From contig NZ_LMLW01000012.1 in the NCBI RefSeq assembly GCF_001422045.1, positions 153,118 through 217,117 on the forward strand: DNA of 64,000 nucleotides. Direction: 5' to 3'. Below the pieces are notes generated by a model, which did not search any database, was not told where the DNA came from, and saw nothing but the letters and a program-made list of their open reading frames with translations. This stretch comes from Sphingomonas sp. Leaf242. Lineage in GTDB: Bacteria > Pseudomonadota > Alphaproteobacteria > Sphingomonadales > Sphingomonadaceae. Every line of letters begins with the position of its first letter. The stretch's first letter is position 1. Positions 26,127-34,539 of this stretch are shown one piece after another. A program made the translations under genes and the position numbers.

Positions 26127-28390
26127 CGATAGTTCGCCCGCAACGACAGACCAAAGGTCCGCGGCCGTCCGACGACGACCGCATCGAAGCCCAGCGCAGG
26201 CAATGGCGTGATGTCCGAGATGACCGGTACGTCGAAGACGTTGCGGACCCACAGCGCGACCTCGTAGCGATCCTTGGCGAACTGCCAGCCGATCCGCCCG
26301 TCGACGAAGGCGCGCGCGCGATCGGTCAGCCGCGCGTCGTTGGACGTGTCGAAGAACACCTTGCTGCGATAGGAGACATCCGCGCGTGCGACGATCGCGC
26401 CGGTCCCGATCGGTTTGCGATACTCGGCGCTTCCCTGCATGCTGACCTTGGGCGCCGAGGGCAGTCGGTTGCCTGAATAGTCGGCACCCTGCGAGATGAA
26501 GTCGCGATACGTCGCGCTGAGCAACGAGGTCGACGCGCTGAGGTTGAGGCCATCGACCGGTCGCGCGGTCAGTTCGAGTTCGGCACCGTAGATCCGCGCG
26601 GCCGAGGCGTTGGTGAAGAGCTGCGTGGTGATCAGCCCCTGGACCACCGACGTGTAGACCTGCAAATCCTCGTAATCGTAATAGAAGGCCGACACGTTGA
26701 GCCCCAACCGTCGGTCGAGCCACTGCGTCTTGGCACCGACTTCATAGGCGTCGACCGTCTCGTCCTTGTAGGGTCCGATCAGCGAGGGGGCCTGCGCGAA
26801 GCCGCTGAAGAAGCCGCCGCTCTTGGTGCCGCGATTGTAGCTCGCATAGACGTTGGCGGCGTCGCTGAAGCGATATTGCAGCCCGGCGCGCCCCGACCAC
26901 GAGCCGAACGTCTTGGCGTCGGCATAGGTAAACAACGGGATCGTTCCGCCGGCGGCCTCCGCGCGATAGTCGAAACGCTTGCGATCGGCGGAATAGCGCA
27001 GCCCGCCGGTCAGCGTCAGCCGCGGCGTAAGGTCGAAATCGAGCTGCCCGAAGCCGGCATAGCTGTTCGTCACCTGCCGCGACGGCCACGCGAAGTCGCC
27101 GATCCCCGCGACGAGGTCGACCCCGCTCGGATTGTCGGGCGTCGGCGCGCGCAATACCGGCAGCACGTCGAGCGACGACGCGTTGCGGATCAGGTCATGC
27201 GCATAATACACGCCGGCGACATAGCGCATCCGGTCGTGGCCGTTGGACTGCACGCGAAGCTCCTGGCTGACCGTGTCCTGCCGGGTGATGTAGGACGCGG
27301 CGACGACCGGTACCGGGCTGGCGTCGGTATCCTCCTGATCGTTGCGGCTGGCATGCTGGAACCCGGTCACCGCGATCAGGCTGACCGGCCCGAGATCGAT
27401 CGACAGCGTGTTGCCGGTGCCGAACAGGCTGACCCGGTCGCGCCCTTCGAAGCGATAGGCCCCTTCGTACAGATTGCGGCTGGTGTTGGCGTAACCCAGG
27501 ATGTTGGTGCACTGGCCCGAGGTGTAGAAAGCGGGCGTGCACAAGCCATCGGCACCCGTCGCCGCCGCGGTCTGCGGGATCAGCGTGCGCGCATAGGCCT
27601 GGAGCGATCCACCGGTCGAACGGCTGGCATTGACAGTGAGATCGTCGGTCACCGTGCTCGACGGCGTCAGATGGACGCTGCTGCGCAAGGCCCAGCGGTC
27701 GACGTTGTTGCCGCGGTTGCTGGTCAGCGTGTTGCGCATATACCCGTCGTCGCGCTGATACAGACCGGCGATGCGAACCGCCGCCAGGTCGGTCGCGACC
27801 GGCGCGCTGATCCCGCCCTGCAGCGTCACCGCGTTGAACCGGCCGTAATCGAGCGACAGGTCGGCTTCGGGCGTGTTGCCCGGCTGGCGCGTGGTGACGT
27901 TGATCGCGCCGCCGGTGGTGTTGCGGCCGTACAGCGTTCCCTGCGGGCCGCGCAGTACCTCGACCTGGCCCAGATCGAAGAACGCGTCGCGCTGCGCCAG
28001 CGTCGAGGCGACGTAGACGCCGTTGACGTAGATGCCGACCGCGCTCGCCGTCGCCGGGTTGAAGTCGTTGAGGCCGACGCCGCGGATGAAGATGCGCGGG
28101 TTGGCGCCATTGTCCGCCGAGCGGATTTGAAGGCCGGGAACACGTCCCGACAGGTCGAGCACGTCGGCGATCCGGCGTTCGCGCAGGTCGTCGCCGGTGA
28201 TCGCGGTGACCGCGATCGGCACGTCCTGGAGGCGTTCGGACCGGCGCTGGGCCGTCACGACGATATCGCCGTCCCCAGCCGTCGGCGGAGGCTTGGAAGG
28301 CTGGCCGGTCGCGGCCTGCTGCGCTTGCGCCTCCGCCGATAGGACGAGCGCGATGAGGACCACACTATGGTGCAAGATAGACCGTTTCAT
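26123..28390 (-). CDS. TonB-dependent receptor
   Basis: A 755-residue outer membrane receptor. It has a signal peptide (MKRSILHHSVVLIALVLSAE then AQAQQ), a TonB box-like DIVVTAQRR, and a plug domain with DVPIAVTAITGDDLRERRI and VEVLRGPQGTLYGRNTTGGA. This GPQGTLYGRNTTGG pattern is typical of the large CirA/OMR group of sphingomonad receptors, many of which carry plant- or aromatic-derived substrates rather than siderophores. The barrel ends in FGLSLRANYR. ATG 28390 is supported by AAGGGG six bases before it; the frame is open further upstream without coding character. It is coupled to the MFS gene by a four-base overlap. Confidence 0.9.
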   Translation of the reverse strand: MKRSILHHSVVLIALVLSAEAQAQQAATGQPSKPPPTAGDGDIVVTAQRRSERLQDVPIAVTAITGDDLRERRIADVLDLSGRVPGLQIRSADNGANPRIFIRGVGLNDFNPATASAVGIYVNGVYVASTLAQRDAFFDLGQVEVLRGPQGTLYGRNTTGGAINVTTRQPGNTPEADLSLDYGRFNAVTLQGGISAPVATDLAAVRIAGLYQRDDGYMRNTLTSNRGNNVDRWALRSSVHLTPSSTVTDDLTVNASRSTGGSLQAYARTLIPQTAAATGADGLCTPAFYTSGQCTNILGYANTSRNLYEGAYRFEGRDRVSLFGTGNTLSIDLGPVSLIAVTGFQHASRNDQEDTDASPVPVVAASYITRQDTVSQELRVQSNGHDRMRYVAGVYYAHDLIRNASSLDVLPVLRAPTPDNPSGVDLVAGIGDFAWPSRQVTNSYAGFGQLDFDLTPRLTLTGGLRYSADRKRFDYRAEAAGGTIPLFTYADAKTFGSWSGRAGLQYRFSDAANVYASYNRGTKSGGFFSGFAQAPSLIGPYKDETVDAYEVGAKTQWLDRRLGLNVSAFYYDYEDLQVYTSVVQGLITTQLFTNASAARIYGAELELTARPVDGLNLSASTSLLSATYRDFISQGADYSGNRLPSAPKVSMQGSAEYRKPIGTGAIVARADVSYRSKVFFDTSNDARLTDRARAFVDGRIGWQFAKDRYEVALWVRNVFDVPVISDITPLPALGFDAVVVGRPRTFGLSLRANYR

Positions 28391-28460
28391 CGTCATCCCC
28401 TTTTTTTGCGTTGGCGTCGGTCCTCGCGGGTCCGGTCGACGGCCCGCCTGTCGTTGCAGG

Positions 28461-29696
28461 TCAGAAGAAGCATTGCCCGTCGCCGCGATACGTCGCGACG
28501 CGGTCGACGATGTCATCGCCGCGAACGAGCAGCAGCGTGTCGAACCGCTCGCACAGCTCCCCCGCCTTGGCATGACGGAAAAAGACCGGCGCACCGAGCG
28601 GCAGCGCGTCGGCGGTGCCGAGCCGCACCGGTGTCTGCACCTCGCCGCCGCCCTCGTTGTCGATCAACGTGGCGCCGGTCGGCAGCCACGGCTTGGGAAG
28701 ACGGTCGGGGCCGATCGGACCGGACGCGGGATAGCCACCGCCCGCACAGGTCACGATCCCGGGTGCCGGGCGCCGCGTCACCGGCAGTGCGAAGCCCGCC
28801 GCGGGCTCGCCCAACGTGACCGCATAATGGTCGAACAGCCCCGGCAGGTAGAAGCCCGACCCCGCCGCCAGCTCGGTGACGCTCGGATCGCGCGCGGTGC
28901 TTTCGAAGCTGCCGGTGCCGCCGCCATTGACGAACCGCAGGCGATGCCCCGCCGCCGTCAGTGCCGCAACGATCGCGCCGCGCCGCCGGTGCACGTCGCG
29001 GATCGAGCGCGCCTTGAGCGTCCGGATGATGCGGTTGCGCACCCGCTGGCCGGGCACCGCGTCGTTGAGCCCGGCGATTTGGCCCTCATAGCCCATCACG
29101 CCGTCGAGCCGCAGATGGCGTCGCCGGGCGATGGCGTCGGCCAGCGCGAGCGCCGCCTTCGCGGTCGCGACCGGCGACCGATAGACGCCGAAGCGCAGGC
29201 CGGGGAAACTGGTCGAGGCATCCATGTCGATCGCGACCGCGAGCGAGGTTCCCGCCGCCGCCGCACAGCGATCGATGACGTCGAGCTGCGCGGCATCGTC
29301 GACCATAAGCGTGATCGACGCGCCGCCCTGCACCGCCGCCGCGACGCGCGCGATCTCGCTCGGCTCGACCGTAGGATAGGCGACGACGAGATCGTCGAAC
29401 CCTTGCGATGCAAGCCAGGCTGCCTCCGCCGGCGAAAAACACAGCAACCCTTGCAGATAGGGGAACCGGTCGAGCAGATAGCGAAGCACGCCCACCGACC
29501 GGATCGACTTGGTGACGAGCCGAACGGGCATGCCGCGCGCCCGCATGCACAGACGGTCGCCATTGCGGTCGAGCGCGTCGAGATCGACGAACGCTGCGGG
29601 CAGACGCACCGTGCCCAGCGCATTCGCATAGCGCCGATAAGGATCGGACGTCGGCGCACCAGCCGCTGCCGGCGCGAACCTGTCGCGGTCGTCCAT
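28461..29696 (-). CDS. PLP-dependent alanine-racemase-like enzyme
   Basis: A 411-residue protein of the fold-type III PLP family that includes alanine racemase N-domain proteins, D-threonine aldolase and D-amino acid deaminases. The N-terminal barrel starts at AAFVDLDALDRNGDRL, with the likely PLP lysine Lys63 in VRLVTKSIRS. FVNGGGTGSFE provides the phosphate-binding glycine loop, and the C-terminal HAKAGELCERFDTLLLV resembles the metal-binding H-x-K/R-x-GE part of D-threonine aldolase-type enzymes. It is the first gene of the minus-strand operon, 70 bases ahead of the TonB receptor. Deamination or retro-aldol cleavage of a D-amino or hydroxy-amino acid is possible; the substrate is not known. 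Confidence 0.75.
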   Translation of the reverse strand: MDDRDRFAPAAAGAPTSDPYRRYANALGTVRLPAAFVDLDALDRNGDRLCMRARGMPVRLVTKSIRSVGVLRYLLDRFPYLQGLLCFSPAEAAWLASQGFDDLVVAYPTVEPSEIARVAAAVQGGASITLMVDDAAQLDVIDRCAAAAGTSLAVAIDMDASTSFPGLRFGVYRSPVATAKAALALADAIARRRHLRLDGVMGYEGQIAGLNDAVPGQRVRNRIIRTLKARSIRDVHRRRGAIVAALTAAGHRLRFVNGGGTGSFESTARDPSVTELAAGSGFYLPGLFDHYAVTLGEPAAGFALPVTRRPAPGIVTCAGGGYPASGPIGPDRLPKPWLPTGATLIDNEGGGEVQTPVRLGTADALPLGAPVFFRHAKAGELCERFDTLLLVRGDDIVDRVATYRGDGQCFF

Positions 29697-29861
29697 AGCA
29701 ATCCTCTCCCTCGTGTCATCGACCTCTTTGGCGAGTCGATGTGATCATCCTATCAACCTTAATATAGATAGCTACACCTAAATATGATCATCGCTCTTGT
29801 TAGGTAGCGGTGTTCGCCATACGATCGAAGGAAGTCGTCGAGACGCCATGAAAGGATTGCC
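29697..29861. promoter_or_regulatory. Divergent promoter region with candidate operators
   Basis: This 165-base gap between the minus-strand operon and the aldehyde dehydrogenase gene has an AT-rich centre. It holds CTATC (29750-29754) facing GATAG (29767-29771) and two TGATCA palindromes (29742-29747 and 29785-29790). It is the obvious place for the operon-encoded TetR protein to bind. AGGA lies six bases before the ATG at 29862. Confidence 0.4.
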
Positions 29862-31286
29862 ATGACTCCCGAAGTGCAGGCGGTGCGCACCGCGTTCGAT
29901 CGCCAACATCGCGCCTCCCGCGACGACGTTGCGGCCAGTGCGTCGATCCGTCAGGCGCTGCTCGATTCGCTGCACGACCTGCTCATCGAGGGACGCGCCG
30001 CGTTGATTGAGGCGATCTCCGACGATTTCGGCGGGCGGTCGAAGACCGAAACCGACATCCTCGAGATCGTGCCGCTGATCACCGCGATCGGCCACAGCCG
30101 TGCACGCCTGAAGACATGGATGCGCGACTCGCCGCGTCGCGTCGACCTCAGTCTGCAACCGGGCACCGCGTGGGTCCGCTACGAGCCGCTCGGCGTGATC
30201 GGCGTGATCGCGCCCTGGAACTATCCGTTGTTCCTGACGCTGGGACCGGCGATCGATGCGCTGGCGGCAGGCAACCGCGTGATCGTCAAGCCGTCCGAAG
30301 CCTCCCCGGCGTTCGCCGCCCTGCTGGCACGCCTCGTGGCGGACCGGTTCGACGCCGATCGCCTGACGGTCGTGCAGGGCGGCGTCGCGGTGTCGCAGGC
30401 CTTGTCGGGACTGCCGCTCGATCACCTCGTCTTCACCGGATCGACCGATGTCGGGCGTCATATCCTGCGCGCCGCCGCCGATCATCTGACGCCGGTGACG
30501 CTGGAGCTTGGCGGCAAGTCACCGGCGATCGTCGCCCCCGATTTCGCGATCGACCGCGCCGCCAGGTCGATCGCCTTCGGTCGCTATCTCAATGCCGGCC
30601 AGACCTGCGTCGCCCCCGATTACGCACTGGTGCCGGCCGCCTCGGCACGCCGGTTCGCGGACGGCGTGCTGTCCGCCGCCGTGCACCGCTACCGGACGAT
30701 CGAACGCAATGGCGACTACAGCAACATCATCGACGCGCGGCACCACCAGCGGCTGACCGACGCGATCGAGGAGGCGCGGCGCGGTGGTGCGGAGATCCTA
30801 ACCCACCCGGCGCCGGCCCCGACCGGGCACCGGATCGCGCCGACGGTGGTGCTCGGCGCGCCCGACGACTGCACGCTGATGCGCGAGGAGATCTTCGGCC
30901 CGGTGCTGCCGGTGAAACCCTATGACACGCTCGATGCGGCGCTGGCCTTCGTCCGCGCGCGCCCACGACCGCTCGCGCTGTACTGCTTTGCGGACGGCGC
31001 GGCGATGCAGCGGAGGATCCTCGATGGCGCGACCTCGGGCGGCGTGACGATCAACGGCACGCTGCTCCATGTCGCGCAGCACAGCCTGCCGTTCGGCGGC
31101 ATCGGCGCCAGCGGCATGGGCGCCTATCACGGCCGCGACGGCTTCCTCCGGTTCAGTCACGCTCGCGCGGTGCACAAGGCCGGGCCGATCAACATGTTCG
31201 AACGGATTGGCCCGCCCTGGGGCACCGCCGCGCGGCTGACGATGCGGCTGGTGGCCGGGCTGAAGCCGCTCGGCGACGGCCGGTGA
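29862..31286 (+). CDS. calB: Coniferyl-aldehyde-dehydrogenase-like enzyme
   Basis: A 474-residue NAD(P)-dependent aldehyde dehydrogenase. The hallmarks are APWNYPLFLTLGP, FTGSTDVGRHI, the general base Glu215 in TLELGGKSP, the nucleophile Cys249 in NAGQTCVAPDY, and EEIFGPVLPV. The length and the QTCVAPDY context match the coniferyl-aldehyde dehydrogenase subgroup, which oxidises coniferaldehyde to ferulate in lignin-derived aromatic metabolism. Other hydrophobic aldehydes are possible. It overlaps the following SDR gene by four bases (GTGA). Transcription is divergent from the TonB/MFS/oxidase operon, so the two units may act in one catabolic pathway. The symbol is given by similarity of motifs only. 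Confidence 0.8.
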   Translation: MTPEVQAVRTAFDRQHRASRDDVAASASIRQALLDSLHDLLIEGRAALIEAISDDFGGRSKTETDILEIVPLITAIGHSRARLKTWMRDSPRRVDLSLQPGTAWVRYEPLGVIGVIAPWNYPLFLTLGPAIDALAAGNRVIVKPSEASPAFAALLARLVADRFDADRLTVVQGGVAVSQALSGLPLDHLVFTGSTDVGRHILRAAADHLTPVTLELGGKSPAIVAPDFAIDRAARSIAFGRYLNAGQTCVAPDYALVPAASARRFADGVLSAAVHRYRTIERNGDYSNIIDARHHQRLTDAIEEARRGGAEILTHPAPAPTGHRIAPTVVLGAPDDCTLMREEIFGPVLPVKPYDTLDAALAFVRARPRPLALYCFADGAAMQRRILDGATSGGVTINGTLLHVAQHSLPFGGIGASGMGAYHGRDGFLRFSHARAVHKAGPINMFERIGPPWGTAARLTMRLVAGLKPLGDGR

Positions 31287-32056
31287 TCTTCGCGGGCAAG
31301 GTCGTGCTGATCGTCGGCGCGTCGAGCGGCATGGGCCGCGGTGTCGCGCGACGGCTAGCCGCGGAAGGCGCAACGATCGTCGCGACCGCGCGACGGGCGG
31401 GCGAACTGAAAAGCCTCGCAGCGGAGATCGCGCTCGACCGCGGTGTCTGCATGATCCACCCCGCCGACGCACTGCGCGAAGACGAAGCCGCGGCGGTCGT
31501 CGAGGCGACGATCGCCCGGTTCGGTCGCATCGACCTGCTGCTAATGAACGTCGGCGGCGCCCCCGATCTTGACCTGCGGACGATCGGCGTCGGCGCGGTC
31601 AAAGACTATATGCGGAGCAATTACGACGTCTGCGTCAACTACCTCTTTCCGGTGCTTCACCATATGATGCGCCAAGGTTCCGGCATGGTCGCGCATACCA
31701 ATTCGCTGGCCGGCTTGATGGGCGTGCCGCTGCAAGGGCCGTATTCTGCCGCCAAAGGCGCGATGCGGCTGCTGATGGACACGTGCCGCGTCGAGTTCGC
31801 CGATCACGGCATCCGATTCGTCAGCATCTATCCCGGCTTCGTCGCCACGGCGCGAACGCAGGCGCATGCCATGCCTTCGCCGTTCGAGATATCCGAGCAA
31901 CGCGGCGTCGCGCATGTCGTCCGCGCGCTCCGCACCGAGCGAAGCGACTATCGCTTTCCGGCTTCGATAAGCTGGCTTGTCCGCATGGCCACCGTCCTTC
32001 CCCAGGCGATCGTGACGATGCTGCTTCGTCGGCGCCTGCGCGCGGCACGGACATGA
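31283..32056 (+). CDS. Short-chain dehydrogenase/reductase
   Basis: A 257-residue classical SDR. It has the NAD(P)-binding motif GASSGMG (residues 11-17), NVGG in place of the usual NNAG, and the catalytic Tyr154-x3-Lys158 in GPYSAAKGA with a Ser in HTNSLAG. The start is GTG 31283 inside the stop of the aldehyde dehydrogenase gene, so translation is coupled. It probably interconverts an alcohol and a ketone or aldehyde with the product of the upstream gene; the substrate is unknown. The C-terminal stretch VRMATVLPQAIVTMLLRRRL is hydrophobic and may touch the membrane. Confidence 0.85.
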   Translation: MIFAGKVVLIVGASSGMGRGVARRLAAEGATIVATARRAGELKSLAAEIALDRGVCMIHPADALREDEAAAVVEATIARFGRIDLLLMNVGGAPDLDLRTIGVGAVKDYMRSNYDVCVNYLFPVLHHMMRQGSGMVAHTNSLAGLMGVPLQGPYSAAKGAMRLLMDTCRVEFADHGIRFVSIYPGFVATARTQAHAMPSPFEISEQRGVAHVVRALRTERSDYRFPASISWLVRMATVLPQAIVTMLLRRRLRAART

Positions 32057-32170
32057 CACGCAGCCGGGTTTTGCGTTACCTAGCCGGCCCGACCCGGCGG
32101 CGACCCCGCGTGCGCGCGTCTCCGTCCGCAAACGGCCGCAACCGGTAGGACTGGACATACCGGCAACGGC

Positions 32171-33262
32171 ATGGTTGTCGCCGCTGATGGCCAGCATGAC
32201 CCGGTATCGTCGACCGTGATTCCCCAGCTCGATCTCCTGTTTCGCGGCGGTGCGATCGGCTTGCTGATGCTGGCGGCGGTGGTGTTCGCGCGGTCGCCGG
32301 CGTCGTTGCCGAGCCGGTTCGGCTTGGCGCTAACGCTGTGTACGGTGGTCGGTACGTTGGCGGGGTTGCCGCATGCGCCGACCGCGTTCGATCCGCTGCT
32401 CGATCTGAGTTCGAGCGCCGCGATTCCCCTGTTCTGGCTGTTCGCGCGCGCCTGGTTCGACGATGCGTTCAGGCCCAAACCGATCGATATGGCGCTGGCC
32501 GCGGCGTTCCTGGGATGCACGCTGTATGTCAGCCTGCAGGGGCGCGGACTGGCCGCGCCGATCCGTGGGCTCGATATCGCGGTCTATCTGGGGGGAATGG
32601 CGTTTGCGATCCATGCGCAGTGGCTCGCATGGCGGAATCGGCAGGGCGATCTGGTCGAGGCGCGGCGGCAGGCGCGAACGATCTTCGTGGTGTCGATCGG
32701 GCTCATCATCCTGTGGCTGCTGGGCAGCGAGATCGTCGGTCGCGCGACCGGCGAACTGGCCGTGTCTGGAATGACCGCCGCCGCCGGGCTGTTCATGGGC
32801 ACGTTCGTGATCAGCGCGCTGCTGTTCGGATTGCGCCACCCCGAGGTTTTCCTGAGCGCGGATGCCGCCCCGGTGGTCGGCGAAGTTCCAGCCGTCGCAG
32901 CGCCCGAACCCCTCGACGTCGGCCTCGGCCAGAGCCTGGCGGCGATGATGACGCAAGACCGCGCCTACCGCGATCCCGACCTGACGATCGGGATGATCGC
33001 CGCGCGCGTCGAGACGCCCGAATACCGCGTGCGGCGGCATATCAATGGCGGGCTCGGCTATCGCAACGTCAGCGACTACCTCAACGAACACCGGATCGCC
33101 GAAGTGCGCAGCGCGCTTGCCGACCCCTCGCAGGCCGACGTGCCAATCCTGACGATCGCGATGGATGCGGGATTCGGCAGCCTCGTGATGTTCAACCGGG
33201 TGTTCAAGGAACGACTCGGCGAAACCCCCAGCGCGTTTCGACGGCGGCACCTCGAAGGCTAG
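32171..33262 (+). CDS. AraC-type regulator with membrane-spanning N-terminus
   Basis: A 363-residue protein. Six or seven hydrophobic segments fill residues 20-225 (for example GAIGLLMLAAVVFA and TIFVVSIGLIILWLLGSEI). They are followed by an AraC-family DNA-binding domain with two helix-turn-helices: DLTIGMIAARVETPEYRVRR and LTIAMDAGFGSLVMFNRVFK, the latter being the family signature. This is a one-component membrane sensor-regulator. ATG 32171 is used, although GTG 32216 is also possible. It lies 122 bases before the RND efflux operon in the same direction, with direct repeats in between, so it probably controls efflux in response to a membrane or periplasmic signal. Confidence 0.8.
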   Translation: MVVAADGQHDPVSSTVIPQLDLLFRGGAIGLLMLAAVVFARSPASLPSRFGLALTLCTVVGTLAGLPHAPTAFDPLLDLSSSAAIPLFWLFARAWFDDAFRPKPIDMALAAAFLGCTLYVSLQGRGLAAPIRGLDIAVYLGGMAFAIHAQWLAWRNRQGDLVEARRQARTIFVVSIGLIILWLLGSEIVGRATGELAVSGMTAAAGLFMGTFVISALLFGLRHPEVFLSADAAPVVGEVPAVAAPEPLDVGLGQSLAAMMTQDRAYRDPDLTIGMIAARVETPEYRVRRHINGGLGYRNVSDYLNEHRIAEVRSALADPSQADVPILTIAMDAGFGSLVMFNRVFKERLGETPSAFRRRHLEG

Positions 33263-33289
33263 CGAAGCCGGCTCACAGGCGTCGGGACC

Positions 33290-33327
33290 GGTCGTTTTCG
33301 AAATCGACTGGTCGGTTTCGAGGATCG
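33290..33327 (+). promoter_or_regulatory. Direct repeats, candidate AraC-type operator
   Basis: GGTCGTTTTCGA at 33290 is repeated as GGTCGGTTTCGA at 33310, exactly 20 bases apart; 11 of 12 positions are identical. Two helical turns between half-sites is the usual spacing for AraC-family binding. The site lies between the regulator gene and the efflux operon, about 60 bases before the first ATG. Confidence 0.5.
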
Positions 33328-33384
33328 GCAGGCCAGGATCGACCCGAATCGGCAGGGCGACCGCGTTCACAACGGGACGCGACG

Positions 33385-34536
33385 ATGCCGATGATTTCCA
33401 CTGCCCCGACCGGGCTGCCGAGCAAGCTGCCGACTAGGCTAATTACTGCCGGTCTGACCCTCCTCGCCTGCGCCGGCTGTTCTTCCGAGCCGGTCGTATC
33501 GCCCAGATCGGACGCCACGCTGGTCGACGTGGTCACCATCCATCACGCGGGCGGACAGACCGCGACATTCGACGGCGTCCTGCGCCCGCGCCGCGAAATC
33601 GCGCTCGGGTTCAAGACCGGTGGCCGCGTCCTCGCGCTGAACGTCCAGGTCGGCGATCACGTCCGCGCCGGGCAGGTCCTCGCCCGCCTTTCGCACGCCG
33701 AGGCGATCGCCGATACCGGACAGGCACGCGCCGACCTCGCCGCCGCGACCGCCGAGGCGGTCCGCGCGGGCGACGCGGCACGACGTGCCACCGGGCTCGA
33801 CGGGATCGGCGCGTTGTCGGCAGCAGAGGTCCGCGACCGCGCGCTGGCGGCCAGCGCCGCTGCGGCGAAGCGCGATGCGGCGCGCGCGGCGTTCGACCAC
33901 AGCCGAGCGACGCTCGCCGACGCGGTGCTGATCGCCCCAGAAGACGGGGTGGTGACCGAACGGGCGGTCGAATCGGGGACCGTCGTCGAAGCCGGCAGCA
34001 CCGTCGTCAGGCTGGCCGCGGGCGGTCCCGAAATCGAGGTTCGCCTGCCCGAGCGCGTGCAGGTTGCCAGCGGGACGATGGCGGATGCGAGCTTCTGGTC
34101 CGCGCCCGACACGATCGCTGAGGCTCGGCTGAGACTGGTCGGACCGGCGGCAGACGGCGCGCTGCGGTTGCGGACCGCGCGGTTCAGCGTGCTCGGCGAC
34201 GTCTCGCAGATCCCATTCAACAGCTCGGCAACGCTCACGCTGCGGATGGCCGATCCGAAGGCGACGATCCGCGTGCCGCTGACCGCGCTCGGCGCACGGG
34301 GCAACCAGCCGCACGTCTGGTCGCTGTCGAGCGTCGGCGACAAGGGCCGCGATGGGCGCGGCAACGGCGTTGGCGACCGTGTCCACCGCCAGCCGGTGCA
34401 TCTGGTCGAACTGCGCGGCGACGACGCGATCGTCTCGGGCCTGTCCGATGGCCAGCAGATCGTCGCAAGCGGTGGCGACACGCTGTCGGAAGGGCAGCGC
34501 GTCGTCATGGCCGGCCTCGTCGCGGGCGGCAACTGA
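33385..34536 (+). CDS. RND efflux periplasmic adaptor lipoprotein
   Basis: A 383-residue membrane fusion protein. An N-terminal signal with cysteines in LTLLACAGCSSEP suggests a lipoprotein. A lipoyl/barrel-sandwich region follows (GFKTGGRVLALNVQVGDHVR and IAPEDGVVTERAVESGTVV) on both sides of a roughly 80-residue alpha-helical hairpin rich in Ala/Arg. The C-terminal beta-barrel ends in GLSDGQQIVASGGDTLSEGQ. It links the inner membrane pump to the outer membrane channel encoded next. ATG 33385 is used, with ATG 33391 as an alternative. It lies four bases before the pump gene in a three-gene operon. Confidence 0.85.
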   Translation: MPMISTAPTGLPSKLPTRLITAGLTLLACAGCSSEPVVSPRSDATLVDVVTIHHAGGQTATFDGVLRPRREIALGFKTGGRVLALNVQVGDHVRAGQVLARLSHAEAIADTGQARADLAAATAEAVRAGDAARRATGLDGIGALSAAEVRDRALAASAAAAKRDAARAAFDHSRATLADAVLIAPEDGVVTERAVESGTVVEAGSTVVRLAAGGPEIEVRLPERVQVASGTMADASFWSAPDTIAEARLRLVGPAADGALRLRTARFSVLGDVSQIPFNSSATLTLRMADPKATIRVPLTALGARGNQPHVWSLSSVGDKGRDGRGNGVGDRVHRQPVHLVELRGDDAIVSGLSDGQQIVASGGDTLSEGQRVVMAGLVAGGN

Positions 34537-34539
34537 GCG

